DNA of 64,000 bases from Cladosporium sp. IMV 00045 (Eukaryota; Ascomycota; Dothideomycetes; Cladosporiales; Cladosporiaceae): positions 151,304 through 215,303 of the forward strand of contig MSJI02000904.1 of assembly GCA_001931905.2 (NCBI GenBank), given 5' to 3'. Position numbers and translations under genes: made by a program. The notes beneath the pieces were generated by a model. It worked only from the letters and a program-made list of their open reading frames with translations, was not told where the DNA came from and ran no database searches. Positions within the stretch are counted from its first letter, which is position 1. Every line of letters begins with the position of its first letter. Below are positions 23,918-35,722 of this stretch, one piece after another.

Positions 23918-25030
23918 TTTGGTTGGAGGCTACTCTAGCTTCTTGGCGGAATCTTTGGAATGAACATTCTTGTTGCCTGACATGATTCCTTCTCACGAAT
24001 ATGGTATATCTGAATGGCGTTCATTGGTTCGAATCATGTTTTCTGACATTAAAGTGTAATTTCACTCCTCGAGTGATGAGTTGATAATCGTTACCGCGGT
24101 CATCCGTGATGTTAGACGTTGCGATGAGTAGGATGCTGAATTGTCTTGAACCTATCATCTGTAAATTCAAGGTGAATATGACGGGATTAGGCGTTTTTAA
24201 GGGGGCCTTTCACATGGCGAAAGCTCATTTCAAGCAGCTGAATGATCGTATGTAGCCATCGTCTCATCTCATTATGAGTCATCATCCATTGCCTCAACGG
24301 CGTCGTGCAGAGCCGTCTCAAGTCCAATAAAGGGAATCTGATATCCGCTGTTTGTTCATGTTTTTTTTGGGGGTGCTCAAGGTCAAAGTGAGAATTGTTC
24401 GGACTATTCGTAATGATGAGGGGACTTTGTCGAAAGGCGGCAGGATCGGAGGGCACACGCAAGGCGGCCCACGGACATTTCAGGTCGGAATACGATCTCT
24501 TCTTAATGTTTCCAGCTTCGTACAAAACAGCGGTGTCGCTGACTTTTTAGCTTGTCCTTAGTATGCTATGAGAGCAGGGAAATGGCAGAGCGTGTCATCA
24601 AGCTTCTTCTTGAGAGTAAAGTAAAACACTTAGGCAACAATGAGCTTTTGGTGAGTATTCGATCAACAGCACTTGTTTAATTGGGCAAATGCAGAAATTA
24701 AATTGCCAGCTCTCAAATAGGACACGGTGGTATCACCACATAATGGTGAGAGGCGTGCGTCATGCAGGTTGCCCGCATTTGGGCCATCGATATTGTGAGG
24801 CTGATTCTAGGCCACGGCCGATATCCAACCCTTAACGCAGCTGCATAATAAACAAAATCAATGGAAGAATTCTCAGCTTCACCGAATGGCAAGTATGTAC
24901 GCCTGCCGGGGTTCTCGCGCATCGATAATTGTTATTCAAATTGGACGCGCGCCTCTCATTGTCTTCGATCATAACCCACGCTTGACAACCTAATTCAGCA
25001 ACCCCACGGAACAAGACGATTTTTGAAGTA
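23918..25030. other. Intergenic, no gene seen
   Basis: About 1.1 kb between the Rei1-like gene and the polyketide synthase, presumably containing the synthase promoter. A GGTTCGAATC word at 24028 resembles a tRNA B box but nothing around it folds as a tRNA. Confidence 0.5.
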
Positions 25031-26329
25031 ATGGTGCCACACGTGCAAGGATCTGATCCAGCACCACGGGTATGGATTGTTGGTCTAGGGAGCCAGTACC
25101 CAGATCATCTCATCGGTCCGGACGATCTGGATGCCTTCGCCAGAAGATATTACGACACGGAAAGCAAAGGGTGCGAGCCATCCAGCTACGAAGATACATG
25201 AACCGAGCTCACAACAATCAATAGTCTCCAGAAGCTCCTCGCAATCAACAAAAGGACCGACATCCAGACCCGCGCTTCTGTCGTAGATGCGAACAGAGGC
25301 ATCATTGCAAAACCCAAACCACCCACCATTGCGGACTTGGATGTTCATTTCCGTGACGTCGGCGTGCGGCTGGCAGTCCAAGCATGCGAGAAAGCGTTGC
25401 AAGACGCTGGCATCGGACCAGAAGACATCACTCACACGGTGGCCGTGACTTGCACGAACCAGGGCAACCCAGGCTACGATCTCCTCGTCAATCAGAAATT
25501 GGGTCTACCACCTAACGTCGATCGCTCCCTCCTCCATGGCGTTGGATGTGCCGGAGGTCTATCTATCATGCGAGCAGCGGCTCAGATGGCTCTTGCTGCT
25601 ACTGCTCGTAGGCGTCCTGCTCGAGTGCTCGCGTTCGCGTGTGAGTTGTGTACGCCAAACGTACGCAGCGAGCTGGCAGCTGCAGAAAAAAGTCTACCCG
25701 CGGATGTGTGTGTTGCCGCTACGCTCTTCTCAGACGCCGCTGCTGCGTTTATTCTGGTGAATGATCTAGGCCTCGGGCATTGTGAGGCGCAATTTGAGGT
25801 TATGGCATTCGACAATGCTGTGCTACCAGACACGATACAGCAGATGAGTTTTCTTGCCACTCCTTCAGGTAGGCTGTGAAGTTCATCCGATAGAGAAAGG
25901 CCGTCTGACCATCTGTCGATAGGATCCCGCACCGTCTTGAGTCGAGCTATTCCAGGACTTGCGACCAAGGCCGTCGCATTAATGTTCGCCAGCCTAGTCT
26001 GCGAGTACTCGGCAAATTTTGGAGACACGATTCTGGGACCGCAAGACTTCGACTGGGCGCTACACCCTGGCGGGGAGGCCATCATTGACGGTGTTCAGTA
26101 TATCATGTCATTGACTAACGAGCAGCTTGAAGCTTCTCGTGAGGTGTATCGCACTCGCGGGAATTCCTCCAGTCCTACGGTCCTAATTGTGCTGGATATG
26201 TTGCGAACGGTCGAGAAGGCAAGTCAGCATGTAGTGGCTACTTCGTTTGGTCCAGGCTTGTCGATAGAAATGGCCATGATGTGGCGGTGCTACACGACGA
26301 GGGCATCGATACCATTGTCGACTTCATAG
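25031..26329 (+). CDS. Type III polyketide synthase (chalcone synthase-like)
   Basis: A cytosolic homodimeric enzyme that extends a starter acyl-CoA with malonyl-CoA and cyclises the product to pyrones, resorcinols or resorcylic acids. Three exons, 25031-25170, 25225-25868 and 25923-26329 (both introns 54 nt), join in phase to 396 residues, the usual length for the family. The triad is complete: Cys155 in GVGCAGG, His309 in ALHPGGEAI and Asn342 in TRGNSSSPTVL. The C-terminal family signature is present as SFGPGLSIEMAMM. Residues 1-47 resemble other fungal type III synthases (IVGLGSQYPDHLIGPDDL). The first donor, GTGCGA, is weak but phase and family alignment support it. The downstream regulator and oxygenase remnant suggest a small biosynthetic locus. 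The product cannot be predicted from this sequence. Confidence 0.93.
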
Positions 26330-27109
26330 TTTGTGTGGCTGCTGAGAATGAAGAGACGGAACGAACAGCATAACTGTACGTTCAAGAACGGTCGCCCACA
26401 GTCGAATGGCGTGGCAGGATGGCAGATTCAAACCAACCCAAAGCGCCAATTGTTATTGTCTTAAATCTCCTGTCGCTCTGCTTCTGACACCCCTCACCAC
26501 TCCCTCAGTCGGAAAGCATCGGCATTCCACTCGTGTAATCCGTCGTCATCAAGCTTGTCATAGCTGTAATCTCCATTATACCTACTTCCCCTCTCTCTTC
26601 TCGACTTTACGATATCGATTAGATTGCTCGCGATTTTTACAGTAGAACCATTTGCATTAGCGCCCGCTGCGCAGAGTCACGTGTCATCGACACACGCCCC
26701 TAGCTTCGTACTACTCGCATCTCGACTTCGGGTTTCGCATCTAGTAACGATGATAGAATATCTGGGGGATGTTCCACTATACAAGGGAGAGGAATGCATG
26801 AAAGAGGTATACAAACCTAGTGATTTCCTGACAGGAAAACTGTTCCCTCACTGAGCCAAGCTATGCCGTAGCTCTACGCGTGCACCTGCCTCTAACCCTG
26901 TGTCTTACCTGGGCGGACTAAACTTAGCTCAGAGGTAGGGGTGGGTCGGGCCATGGACCCACTCAGACGTTGGATCACCGGATGTAGACACTCACAGTAC
27001 GATAGCAGCTTTCGCTGTGCTACTCGTACTCAAGACTTCAGTATCAGCAACTCTCAAGCTGTGGAAGAACGTCCATGACAATTTCCCCTAGGCGAAACGA
27101 GGCGAGGCG
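26330..27109. other. Intergenic between polyketide synthase and regulator
   Basis: About 780 bases with no supported coding region. Contains the 3' flank of the synthase gene and the promoter of the regulator. Confidence 0.5.
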
Positions 27110-29197
27110 ATGCAGCCCTTACAACATCAAGCTCGCTTGACTCGGAGGCGACGTGGCGCGTTGACTGTGGTGGCGTGTGAGGCTTGCCGTCGCAAGAAGA
27201 TCAAGGTGAGCAATCAGTATGCCAAAAGTGAGCCCCCAATATCGCTGACACATTCCCCGCCTGGAGTGCAACGGTGAAAGGCCAGTCTGTCGTGCTTGCA
27301 ATACTACTCGCTCGCCTTGCGAATATTCCGTGCAGGAGGCAAATCTCAGCCGCCGGCAGGCTCTTCAGCAGGATCATGATATTTTGAAGCTCGAAACCGA
27401 CCACTTGCGGGAACTCTATATGCTGATGCATGCTCTCTCGGACGCCCAAGCCTTGAATGCGTTTAGGATGATCCGAGACAATCCGAACCCTCTAGCAGTT
27501 TTAGACTTCTTACGACAGCAAGATGTTGTCCTTCCTAGAGCTGTGCCGCCTCCAGACGTGGAAATGAGATCCAGTCTGCTCAAGCTCGACGAAGCAGCTC
27601 TGCATGCCAGCCTTATCAAGGTGCAAGCGACGCCCTGGACTACTGTCGTAGGCGACGGCATACTCTCGGAGATACTGTCAGAATTCTTTGCTTGGGAGGC
27701 TACTGCACTATACCACTGTTTCGATCGTGAAGCAATCTTGGACGATATGAAGCGCAACAATCTCGATGATACCCAGTATTGCTCTCCGCTACTTGTAAAC
27801 GCAATGTGTGCAGCGCGATGCGTAAGCAATGCCGATTTTGACTTGATCAAGACGCGTGACTGAACCAAAGGCGTAGATGAACTACCGCCGAGGCAAAACC
27901 TACAGTCACATTCTGGGCCATGATCTCACAAGCTTGTTCCTTGCCGAGAGCAAAAAGCTTCTGCATATGGAACAGGGGGCCAAGTCCATCATGACTGTAC
28001 AGGCTCTTTCACTATTGTTTGCTGTCGAAGTCGGCCTCGGAAGGGATAGAGCCGGTTTGGTCTACCGGTACTCTTCTTACGACATGCTGAAGTGCCTAGG
28101 GCTTGAAAATGAATATCATCAACTTGAAGATGGAGAGCACTCACAGGCGCGTAGAAAGCAAGTCATTTCTAAGCTCTGTTGGGGTCTTTTTGCTTCAGAA
28201 TGGTACGTTGAATTGTCTACTATTACGACGTCGAAACTGATTCAGTTGGTCTTAGCAACTATGCTCTCATTTACAATCACCCGTCTCTTGTTCCCCAACC
28301 GTCTCGAATCGCACGGAACTTCCATGCCGATGCAGACGCTTTCAATGCCTATCGCGACTTAGCAGAGTCGCATAAGGCACTTTATCCACAGCTTGTGGAT
28401 GGTGTTGTCGATGCGACGATTCGCACGGCGAGTCTGGCTTTCGAGGCGTCATTATATGGCACCGAGACGCACAACGTGAAAGGAAGTGCTATTGATGTCC
28501 AAATCAGGATAACATTTGTTCAGCAGCTGCAGGAGATGGCCATTAGCTTTGGAGAAGGTCTTAGCCTCGAGCAGAATTTTCTGCATCAGACATGTATCTT
28601 GAGGTACGTGAAAAGACTGTCTGACTCCTTAAAGCAATCTCTCTTACAAGGCATAGCCTCTGGGCAGATGTCATCGCTCTAGCCATTCTTCGTCCTCTCA
28701 ATCCCCAGACGACATTCCAGGACGGTACCACGCTTCAGGACGTTGTCCTACAGATCTGCGAAGGCTGTGTTCGAAAGGCAGAGCGTTACTGTGCGCTTTA
28801 CACTACCCAAGGCTGCGCTCTCTTTCTTCTTAACATTGCGTTCCACGTAATGATGAGCATAGCTCCATTCTTGAAGGAAACGAGGACTCACAACACGCTC
28901 GCACAAATCAGCTACATTTGCAGACTGATAACGCGAGACTATCCGACAGCTAGCACAATCCTTCGCGGCATACGAGCATACGTGTGGAGCATTGGGCTTT
29001 TGATTCCCGTGATCGCGCAGCCGTTCTTTGAGGGTATGGCCGAGAGAGAGATTGCGGAGGATATCCCTAATAGTTTCTACATTCCACATTCCGATGAGAT
29101 GAGGCGAGCATTGTCAGGTTCTGGACCCCAAACAACAATGTCAGCTGAAATGGGCTCACTGATTGCGCAATGGAGCAGGTCGACTGCACTGTACTGA
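27110..29197 (+). CDS. Zn2Cys6 transcription factor next to the type III PKS
   Basis: About 621 residues from five exons that join in phase: 27110-27205, 27267-27821, 27877-28202, 28256-28603 and 28657-29197 (introns 61, 55, 53, 53 nt). The zinc cluster is split by the first intron: C23, C26 and the basic RRKKIK in exon 1, then C33, C40, C43 and C50 in exon 2, giving the full 2-6-6-2-6 spacing. A coiled-coil dimerisation helix follows (about 55-85), then the helical fungal-specific regulatory region. The first acceptor (GGAG) is unusual but restores the zinc cluster exactly, which is strong support. Its place 0.8 kb after the polyketide synthase and on the same strand suggests it may regulate that gene; this is inference from position. 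Confidence 0.88.
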
Positions 29198-29440
29198 ATC
29201 AATGAATGCTAACGAGTTAGCTTCTCGTGTGACCTCTCTACGGCTGACAGGTGGCAACACTGTGAATGCTGTGTGGTCAATTAGTAGTATAGTGACGCGC
29301 ATTCCGATACAATTGCAGTTGTCCCATATCATTCTTGCGCTCACACAGATTTAGTAAACTTTAGCCAATTTCGATTTGCACATTCTAGCTGCCTTCGCTC
29401 TGGCTCGCATATACTCTGTCTGAGAGGCACCTGATTTAAA

Positions 29441-30079
29441 ATGGACTCGCTTTCGAGCTTGGATTGCTATTTAGATCATCCTGAAGGCGAGTTCAATTCG
29501 GGTCTGTTCGACTACCACGCAGAGCTTCTCAAACTGGCACGACGTCTGACTAGGACCTTTGCGCTGACCTTGCATCTGCCGGAAGATGTCTTCGACCAGT
29601 ACATCAAACGACCAGATGCCGGTATGCGCGTGTTGCATTATCCAGCGCAGACCCGCTCGCGAGACGACCAGCAAGGCATCGGTGCCCACACGGATGTCGA
29701 ATGCTTCACCATCGTCACGCAAGATGATGCAGGCGGACTGGAGGTTCTGAACAAAAAAGGTCATTGGGTCAAAGCAAAGCCGATTCCAGGCTCGTTTGTC
29801 GTCAACATTGCAGACTGCTTCCAGCGACAGACGAACGATTTCTTCGTCTCGACGGTCCATCGCGTGATCAACGAGAGTGGCAAAGAGCGCTACTCTGCGC
29901 CTCTTTTTCTGGGGCTTCGATCGGAGCAAAGTGTTGGACCCCGTGCCAACCTGCATCGACGCACAGAACCCCATGAAGTATCCGGTCATGACTGCCGGCG
30001 AGTATTACGCTTGGAGGACCAACAAGCGGAAAAGCTCAGGGCAGCAGAGTGTTGCACCTGCAAGCACGTAGTGGTATAG
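29441..30079 (+). pseudogene. 2-oxoglutarate/Fe(II) oxygenase remnant (isopenicillin N synthase-like), truncated and frameshifted
   Basis: The open frame encodes the C-terminal half of a non-haem iron oxygenase. The metal and cosubstrate residues are visible: HTDVE (the HxD pair), the later His in STVHRVIN, and RYSAPLF (the Arg-x-Ser that binds 2-oxoglutarate). Intact relatives are about 320-360 residues and begin with a strand-rich region (IPVID) and a GFF segment; both are missing here, and no exon for them is visible just upstream. Near base 29905 (CCTCTTTTTCTGGGG) the homologous sequence moves to another frame, where residues such as GFDRSKVLDPVPTCI continue to about 30071. No intron can explain the shift. 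It is therefore a broken gene, or one with a base error plus a missed 5' end. It may once have tailored the product of the neighbouring synthase. Confidence 0.7.
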
Positions 30080-31236
30080 GTATATTTGATCCTAAAGAAT
30101 CTTTGAGAAGGTCGAGTTTGGACTGTGGGATTCGGCTTTGAATTCGAGTCTCGATGGAAGGTACGTTGTGTTAGCTCCTCGTTCTGTCGTGTTTTATTCG
30201 AAACGTTTAGGTCCCGAACTACGATCTCATGCCAGCTGACAGCAGTATAGGAGTCTATAGGCTTGGAAGGCAGTATCGTTACAGTATTAATACCTTGGTT
30301 GCGTAGTCATTCAGACACCTTCTCAATCTGAGCTTGATTGGCTTGCGTGACTGCTGTCCTACGCAGCGACTACTATTGCGTATCAAGCTGTCAAGTGCGT
30401 ATCGAACAATCTGCGTAGTTATTGCATTTCCGGTGTAAATATGGTAGTGAGTGGTGTCTACCGTGTGATCGCCACATAGCGTGAGTCAGAAGGTAGGGTA
30501 TCTTCCAGAGCCTGGCAAGTTCGGCTAGACTTTCAGATGACTTAAAACCATTCGTGCAATGCTCGTTTGATGTGCAACTTTGATTGCACCCCAGGCAGCG
30601 TCCAGCGCTTCCTAGGCACGGGCAAGTAGCAAACATATTCCTGGAACTAGTAAGCGAGTGGCGACGGTTCGCGGTCCATATTAACGTCTTGCAGGAGTCG
30701 CCGCGCAGGTTGAATCATGCAGCTCTCAGGCACGGGCAGGCGACAATCACGTTCTCACGTTCCTGCAATGTGATACCAGCAAACGAGTCACGTGCCTCAG
30801 ATTGTTGCCTGGAAGCGCCAAGCCCGTCCGGGGGCGGGTGACAATTGTATGCTCCGCTCTACCATACATAATAATCACTGAACCTTGCGACTAGTACTAG
30901 AGTGTGTGACAATCTGGGAATCCCGCCTGTTGTATGTTATTGTCTCTCTCTTTGCCATGTTCAGATATAATGATTACCTGAGTGTTCTGTACGCATAACA
31001 AAGCGCGCAGAAGATCGCGATGTAGAAAGAAGCACTCACGATGTTTCATCAAACTACCCCTCCGCTCATCGTGCATATGCACAAGGTGCCGCATGTCGTG
31101 TCGCGTGAGGCTGAAGGTAGGCGAGGCGCATACTGGTGCCCGACTCCGCCACTCTGCTTGCCGACATGAACCAGATACAAGAGCATGAACACCAGTCTTC
31201 AGCCTCTTTTTCTTCATTTGAAGAGGTCATGACTGC
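30080..31236. other. Intergenic, no gene seen
   Basis: About 1.16 kb. Contains one copy of a short dispersed repeat at 30533-30564 (partner at 35495-35526). No coding region or RNA gene is supported. Confidence 0.5.
30533..30564 (+). repeat. Short dispersed repeat, copy 1
   Basis: Thirty-two bases beginning tcagatgact and ending gcaatgctc match 35495-35526 at 28 of 32 positions in the same orientation. Both copies are non-coding. Confidence 0.5.
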
Positions 31237-34200
31237 ATGCCACCGATGGAAGGACTTGGCGCGGCAGCTTCAATCTTGCAGGTGGCAGATATCGGCTTCG
31301 AAGTTGGGATCGTGCTCTTCAAATACGCTAGAAAGGTCGCATATGCTGAGAAACAGCTCAAAGAACTCGGCGACCAGGTCGAGGCGAATGCGACATGCCT
31401 TAAGACCGTCGGCGCTTTACTGGACGATCCTGAGACCCGGGCTCTTCATACTGCGAAGCTGTACGACGACACTCGCGCTGTGTCGAGAGGATGTAAGGAG
31501 GTCTTCTATGAGCTTGACAAAACGATTTCAAAGCTTGACGATGGTGGATCGAAACTGTCAGTGGGTGTAAGACTGCAATGGCCGTTATATAGCAGAAAGT
31601 TGGCAGATCTCCTAAAGGTTCTCAAGAACTATAGCGACGTGTTGCATCTCATGCTTGCCGTACTCCACATTGTGGAAGGCCGACGAGCAGCGTACGTCCA
31701 TTTCAACTCTTCTGCAAACATGACGTACTGACTGTGCTATAGGACTTCAAAGGAGTTACAAGCCCTCGGCAAAAGTCTACGCCGTCTGTCAATATCGAAT
31801 GCGAGTCTCTCGAAATCCAACAAGAACTTGGTCGACATGTTGTACACCAATCAGCAGGCCCCCAAAAAGACCGACATCGACCATGCGAGCCAGATGTTTT
31901 TGACAAACCAACGATCCATTGACGCACCCAGCGCCGACCCTGCCGTCAGCACAAGCGTCATAAATGATCCTCCAAAGACCAGCCCCGTTAAGAGGCAGAA
32001 GCGAAGAAGCACCGATTCCACCCATGATCACCTCCAGCGTTGCATGGATTCTGTGCAGGAACTCGCAAACACCATCGCATGCGCCATGAGTGCTTGGCAG
32101 GGCCACGAAAAGAACGGCAGTTCCGACATCCACGGCTCGCATGCCAAACTTATCGCGGATATCAGCGAACTTCCCACGGACCTGGAGTGCGAAACGTGTC
32201 GAGGGCGCGTGTCATGGTCGCACTTCGACCTCGTCAAAGCTGCATCCGAATGTCTGGGCACCTGCACTTGTGTAAACCGAATCTCTTCTTCCCATTGGAG
32301 ATGTTGCAACTATGATCCGGCGGATACGTATAAGGACTCTGAGCCGAGAGGCCGTGGAACTAAGCTGCGGCGTGGTAGCGTCGATTGCGGCGGAGCCATC
32401 AGAGAGCGTTCTGTTAGCATGATCGAGTCTTATGGAGCCGACCCGAGGAGGTCTACCCGGGATGTTGCATTCCCACCAAGCCAGCGCGGCTGGGACAAGA
32501 TTCAGGATCTTGGACGCAGTCGAAGCAAACGGAACCCTGTCCCTCACTCTCCATCTCGCAACCGTGATGAGGACGAGTCTCGTGGTAGATACACCGACAG
32601 CCGGGATCCCTACTATATCGCACCTCGCAAGACTTCGGCCGACAGGAACAGAGCGTCACTTATTCACCGCGAGCTCGGTCTCGCACCTCAAGATCACAGC
32701 TCAGACTCTGACCCCGACCGAGAACGTCGACGTCGGGAGAGAGAGCAACGACAAGCTGAGCGCCAAGGCCGTAAGGCGAATTGCCACCAAGGCGATGCCG
32801 CCAATTACTACGAGCAGAACGCGAACTCGCCTCCACGTCCAGGCAGTCTACGTGCTAGTTGCGAGGACGACGCCAGCCAAGCGCCCAGCCAGGGCACGTG
32901 GTCATCGGCACCAACGAACCCGGATCTTCGACGTCGCGCTAGCATTCTCGACACCACGATGGACCCGGGTCTCATGGCGCAAGTCATCGACAATAGCGCG
33001 AGCGAGAAGCGCGAGAACCGTGTGCGGATTGTCGACCCGCCGTCGGACGAGGAGGATAAGAAGCCGAAGGGTATCCTGAAGAGGCCGACCTCTAAATACC
33101 CCGAAGACCCGAACGCTGTGCGTGAGGGCGTGGCGCCATTGAAAGATGTATGTTTCTCTAATATACCCATTCCTCCGCCGCTTTCACTAACCTCCGCTCC
33201 TAGGCGAATAAAAAGGACATCCCGCCCGGCGCCCGCTGGACTAAAATCGACCGCCGTCTCGTCAACCCGGAAGCGCTCGAGAAATCCAACGAGCGCTTCG
33301 AAGAGCGCCAGGACTTCGTCATCGTCCTGCGCGTCCTCACCAAAGAGGAAATCCAGGAACTCGCCGACCGTACGCGCGACATCAGAGGTAAGCTCGATTA
33401 CCCTTTTGCTAAAATCTCCCGGATGAACCCTCGTTCCAACACTCCCTCGCAGAACAATCACTAAAACTCTATGTAGCCGAACCTCGCGCTCAGGAAGACA
33501 AGCACGAGCGCCGCGCTTCGAGAAGAAGGACCAGGAAGGACCGCGACGAGTACGAGGATGAGAATTCCGAGGACGAGTATGCTCCCCGCAAGCCTGAGAT
33601 GCTCGAGGCGCTGGGCGCGCCGAGCACGGGCGGTGCGCCTTCGGATCAGCAAGAGCGCCAACGCGAGCATGCACGCCAACGAGAGTCCGACAGGACTCGT
33701 GGCCAGGAGCGTAGGGGACGTGATGAGCGCAGGGAGCACGACAACGCCAAATTCGAGAGGGGACGACGCGGCAAGGAACGCGAGGAGCGTGGGGAGCGCG
33801 ACCATGCCGGGCGCGAGACGAAGGTCAAGCAGCGTAGAGAGAAGGCCATTGATGATGAATCGCCGCTTGACCGCCCAAGGGACCCTTATGCCGAACCCGA
33901 CCGTGGGCTTGATTTTGCATTCGAAGGTCTGGATGGGCAAAAGCCTCGTGATGCTCCACACGAGATTCGACGCGTTCATACGGCCTTGCCCGGCTCACAC
34001 GAATCCGAACGCGAGGGCCGTCGACGAATGTCCGAGGGTACATTGCCATTTCGACCGCAGCCTGAGAATAACGATCGTGATAGAGATCGCTCTCACGAAT
34101 CACCACTTCATTTTCGGGAGCCACCACGCTTCAAAAATACCACAAGTGCTGATGAACAAGACCGCCATCGCATGCAGCAAATTCAGCACGAGCTCGGCCT

Positions 34201-35311
34201 TCCGAGCTTGCACAACGATAACGATCTAGAACGCGTCGATCCCAATCGAGAACGTCGGCGTCGACAGAGAGAATTGAGACAAGCTGAGCGCAAGATTCGC
34301 GTAGCGAACAGTCACCAGACTGATGCTGGTAAACCGTACGTTCACGATCTACCAGAGACTGCTCGTGCGGATGGTTCACGTGTACGTCCTGAGCACCATA
34401 CAACACCGGTGTCTGGACAGGGTACGTGGTCCACTGGCCCCAGCCGGGACGCTCACGGTGTGCGACGCCGTGCCAGCATCCTTGAATCAGCAGTAGATCC
34501 AGACCTCATGGCGCAAGTCAGCGAGGCTGACTCGCTACTCGAGGGCGATGTTGTATCGCCGGCCGAGCTTGAAGAAGTCTTTTTGAGCGAAACTCATTTC
34601 GAGACCGACGGATTTGAGTCTGATCCGGATTCTGACTCCGGCATCTCCAGCCAGTTTGCGAAGCTCAATTGTAGTGAACGCAACGAAAAGTCGGAAATAA
34701 GGGAGATGCGCAGAGAGCGACGACTCAGTAAGCGCACTAGCTCACGCGTGTTCAAGCGACCTCATAGCCAGAGCCCCAACGGTGACACCGAAGCCACGGA
34801 CACCGACGTTGCGAACGACCGTAGTTGCGACACAAACATTAAAAGGCTCAGACGACGCGTGCAAGGTCCTGCTGGTGAAGTCATCGAAAACAACACCAAG
34901 AACAAGCGCGAAGACCATGCTCGAGTTGCCAACCTATTACCAAAAGGTCCGCCGATTGAACGGGTCCCACAGCTCTTATCTCAGACGTCTTCCCATTCTC
35001 CATGCTACACCACGGTCGAGGAAGAGCAACATGTGTCATGGCTCCCAGCAAGCCCCTTAAGGACAGCACCCGCAGCAGAGCATCCTTCTTTAAAACGATC
35101 TCATTCACAAATGGTGACAGGCACTGGAAATATTTCAAGCCCTCTGGCACCAGAGCTTTATGATGATGATGATGATGAGGTCGAGGATCTTTCGCCCAAG
35201 CACAGCCGCTTCGATAGAGATGAGGCAATGGAAAGCTCATCCGCATTGCAGGCACTCCTGAGCAGGTGGTTAGGCGATAATGCAGATGCAGTGCTTCCAG
35301 AGACGGCATGA
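31237..35311 (+). CDS. Large fungal DUF8035 protein with internal duplication
   Basis: About 1300 residues from four exons: 31237-31691, 31743-33147, 33204-33387 and 33453-35311 (introns 51, 56 and 65 nt). The last acceptor could instead be the TAG ending at 33476; both keep frame. The first 150 residues form a helical bundle like the fungal N-terminal domain found on many signalling proteins. Residues about 621-690 carry the DUF8035 block (IPPGARWTKIDRRLVNPEAL, then DFVIVLRVLTKEEIQE). The rest is Arg/Glu/Ser-rich and disordered. A stretch of about 115 residues before the DUF8035 block (about 455-570) recurs after it (about 920-1040): ELGL, then DRERRRRERE-type runs, then SQGTWS...RRRASIL and DPxLMAQV. 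The family has no known function; a scaffold or nuclear role is only a guess. Confidence 0.8.
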
Positions 35312-35494
35312 TTTCTGGTACGGCGCACAATGCACGAGGATTGGCTCAAGTTCAGTGCAGTGGGTTTGAGGACTAAAGTACACTTTCATCTCATGCTGAG
35401 ATGCAACGATGTATCCAGGAACTCATATCCTCTGTACAGTCGTCAGCATCGTATAACGCAAGAAAAGCTGAATTTGGGAGGCATTGAATTATTA

Positions 35495-35526
35495 TCAGAT
35501 GACTCAAAAATATTCATGCAATGCTC
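35495..35526 (+). repeat. Short dispersed repeat, copy 2
   Basis: Matches 30533-30564 at 28 of 32 positions, same orientation. The similarity fades on both sides. Confidence 0.5.
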
Positions 35527-35655
35527 CTTCAGACTTGAACAACTAGTCTACGTAGGCCAAGCATGTTCGATTTGTCAATGAGGCATTTTTCAGCCAGCAT
35601 CAGCTGATACATTCCCAATCTGTACCCGCCTCGTTTGCGCCACGTTCCCCCCTGT

Positions 35656-35722
35656 CCTCAAAAGGTGAGGAGATCGTCTTGAGTCTTCCAACAGATGGCT
35701 TCCTTGGTCGCACCTTTTGAGG
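35656..35722. repeat. 12-bp perfect inverted repeat
   Basis: CCTCAAAAGGTG at 35656-35667 is the exact reverse complement of CACCTTTTGAGG at 35711-35722, with 43 bases between. Could be a stem-loop, a pair of regulator sites or the ends of a tiny element. No target-site duplication was noticed. Confidence 0.5.

Noticed and set aside
24005..24050. GGTTCGAATC word resembling a tRNA B box
   Set aside because: No A box at the right distance upstream and no cloverleaf pairing seen.
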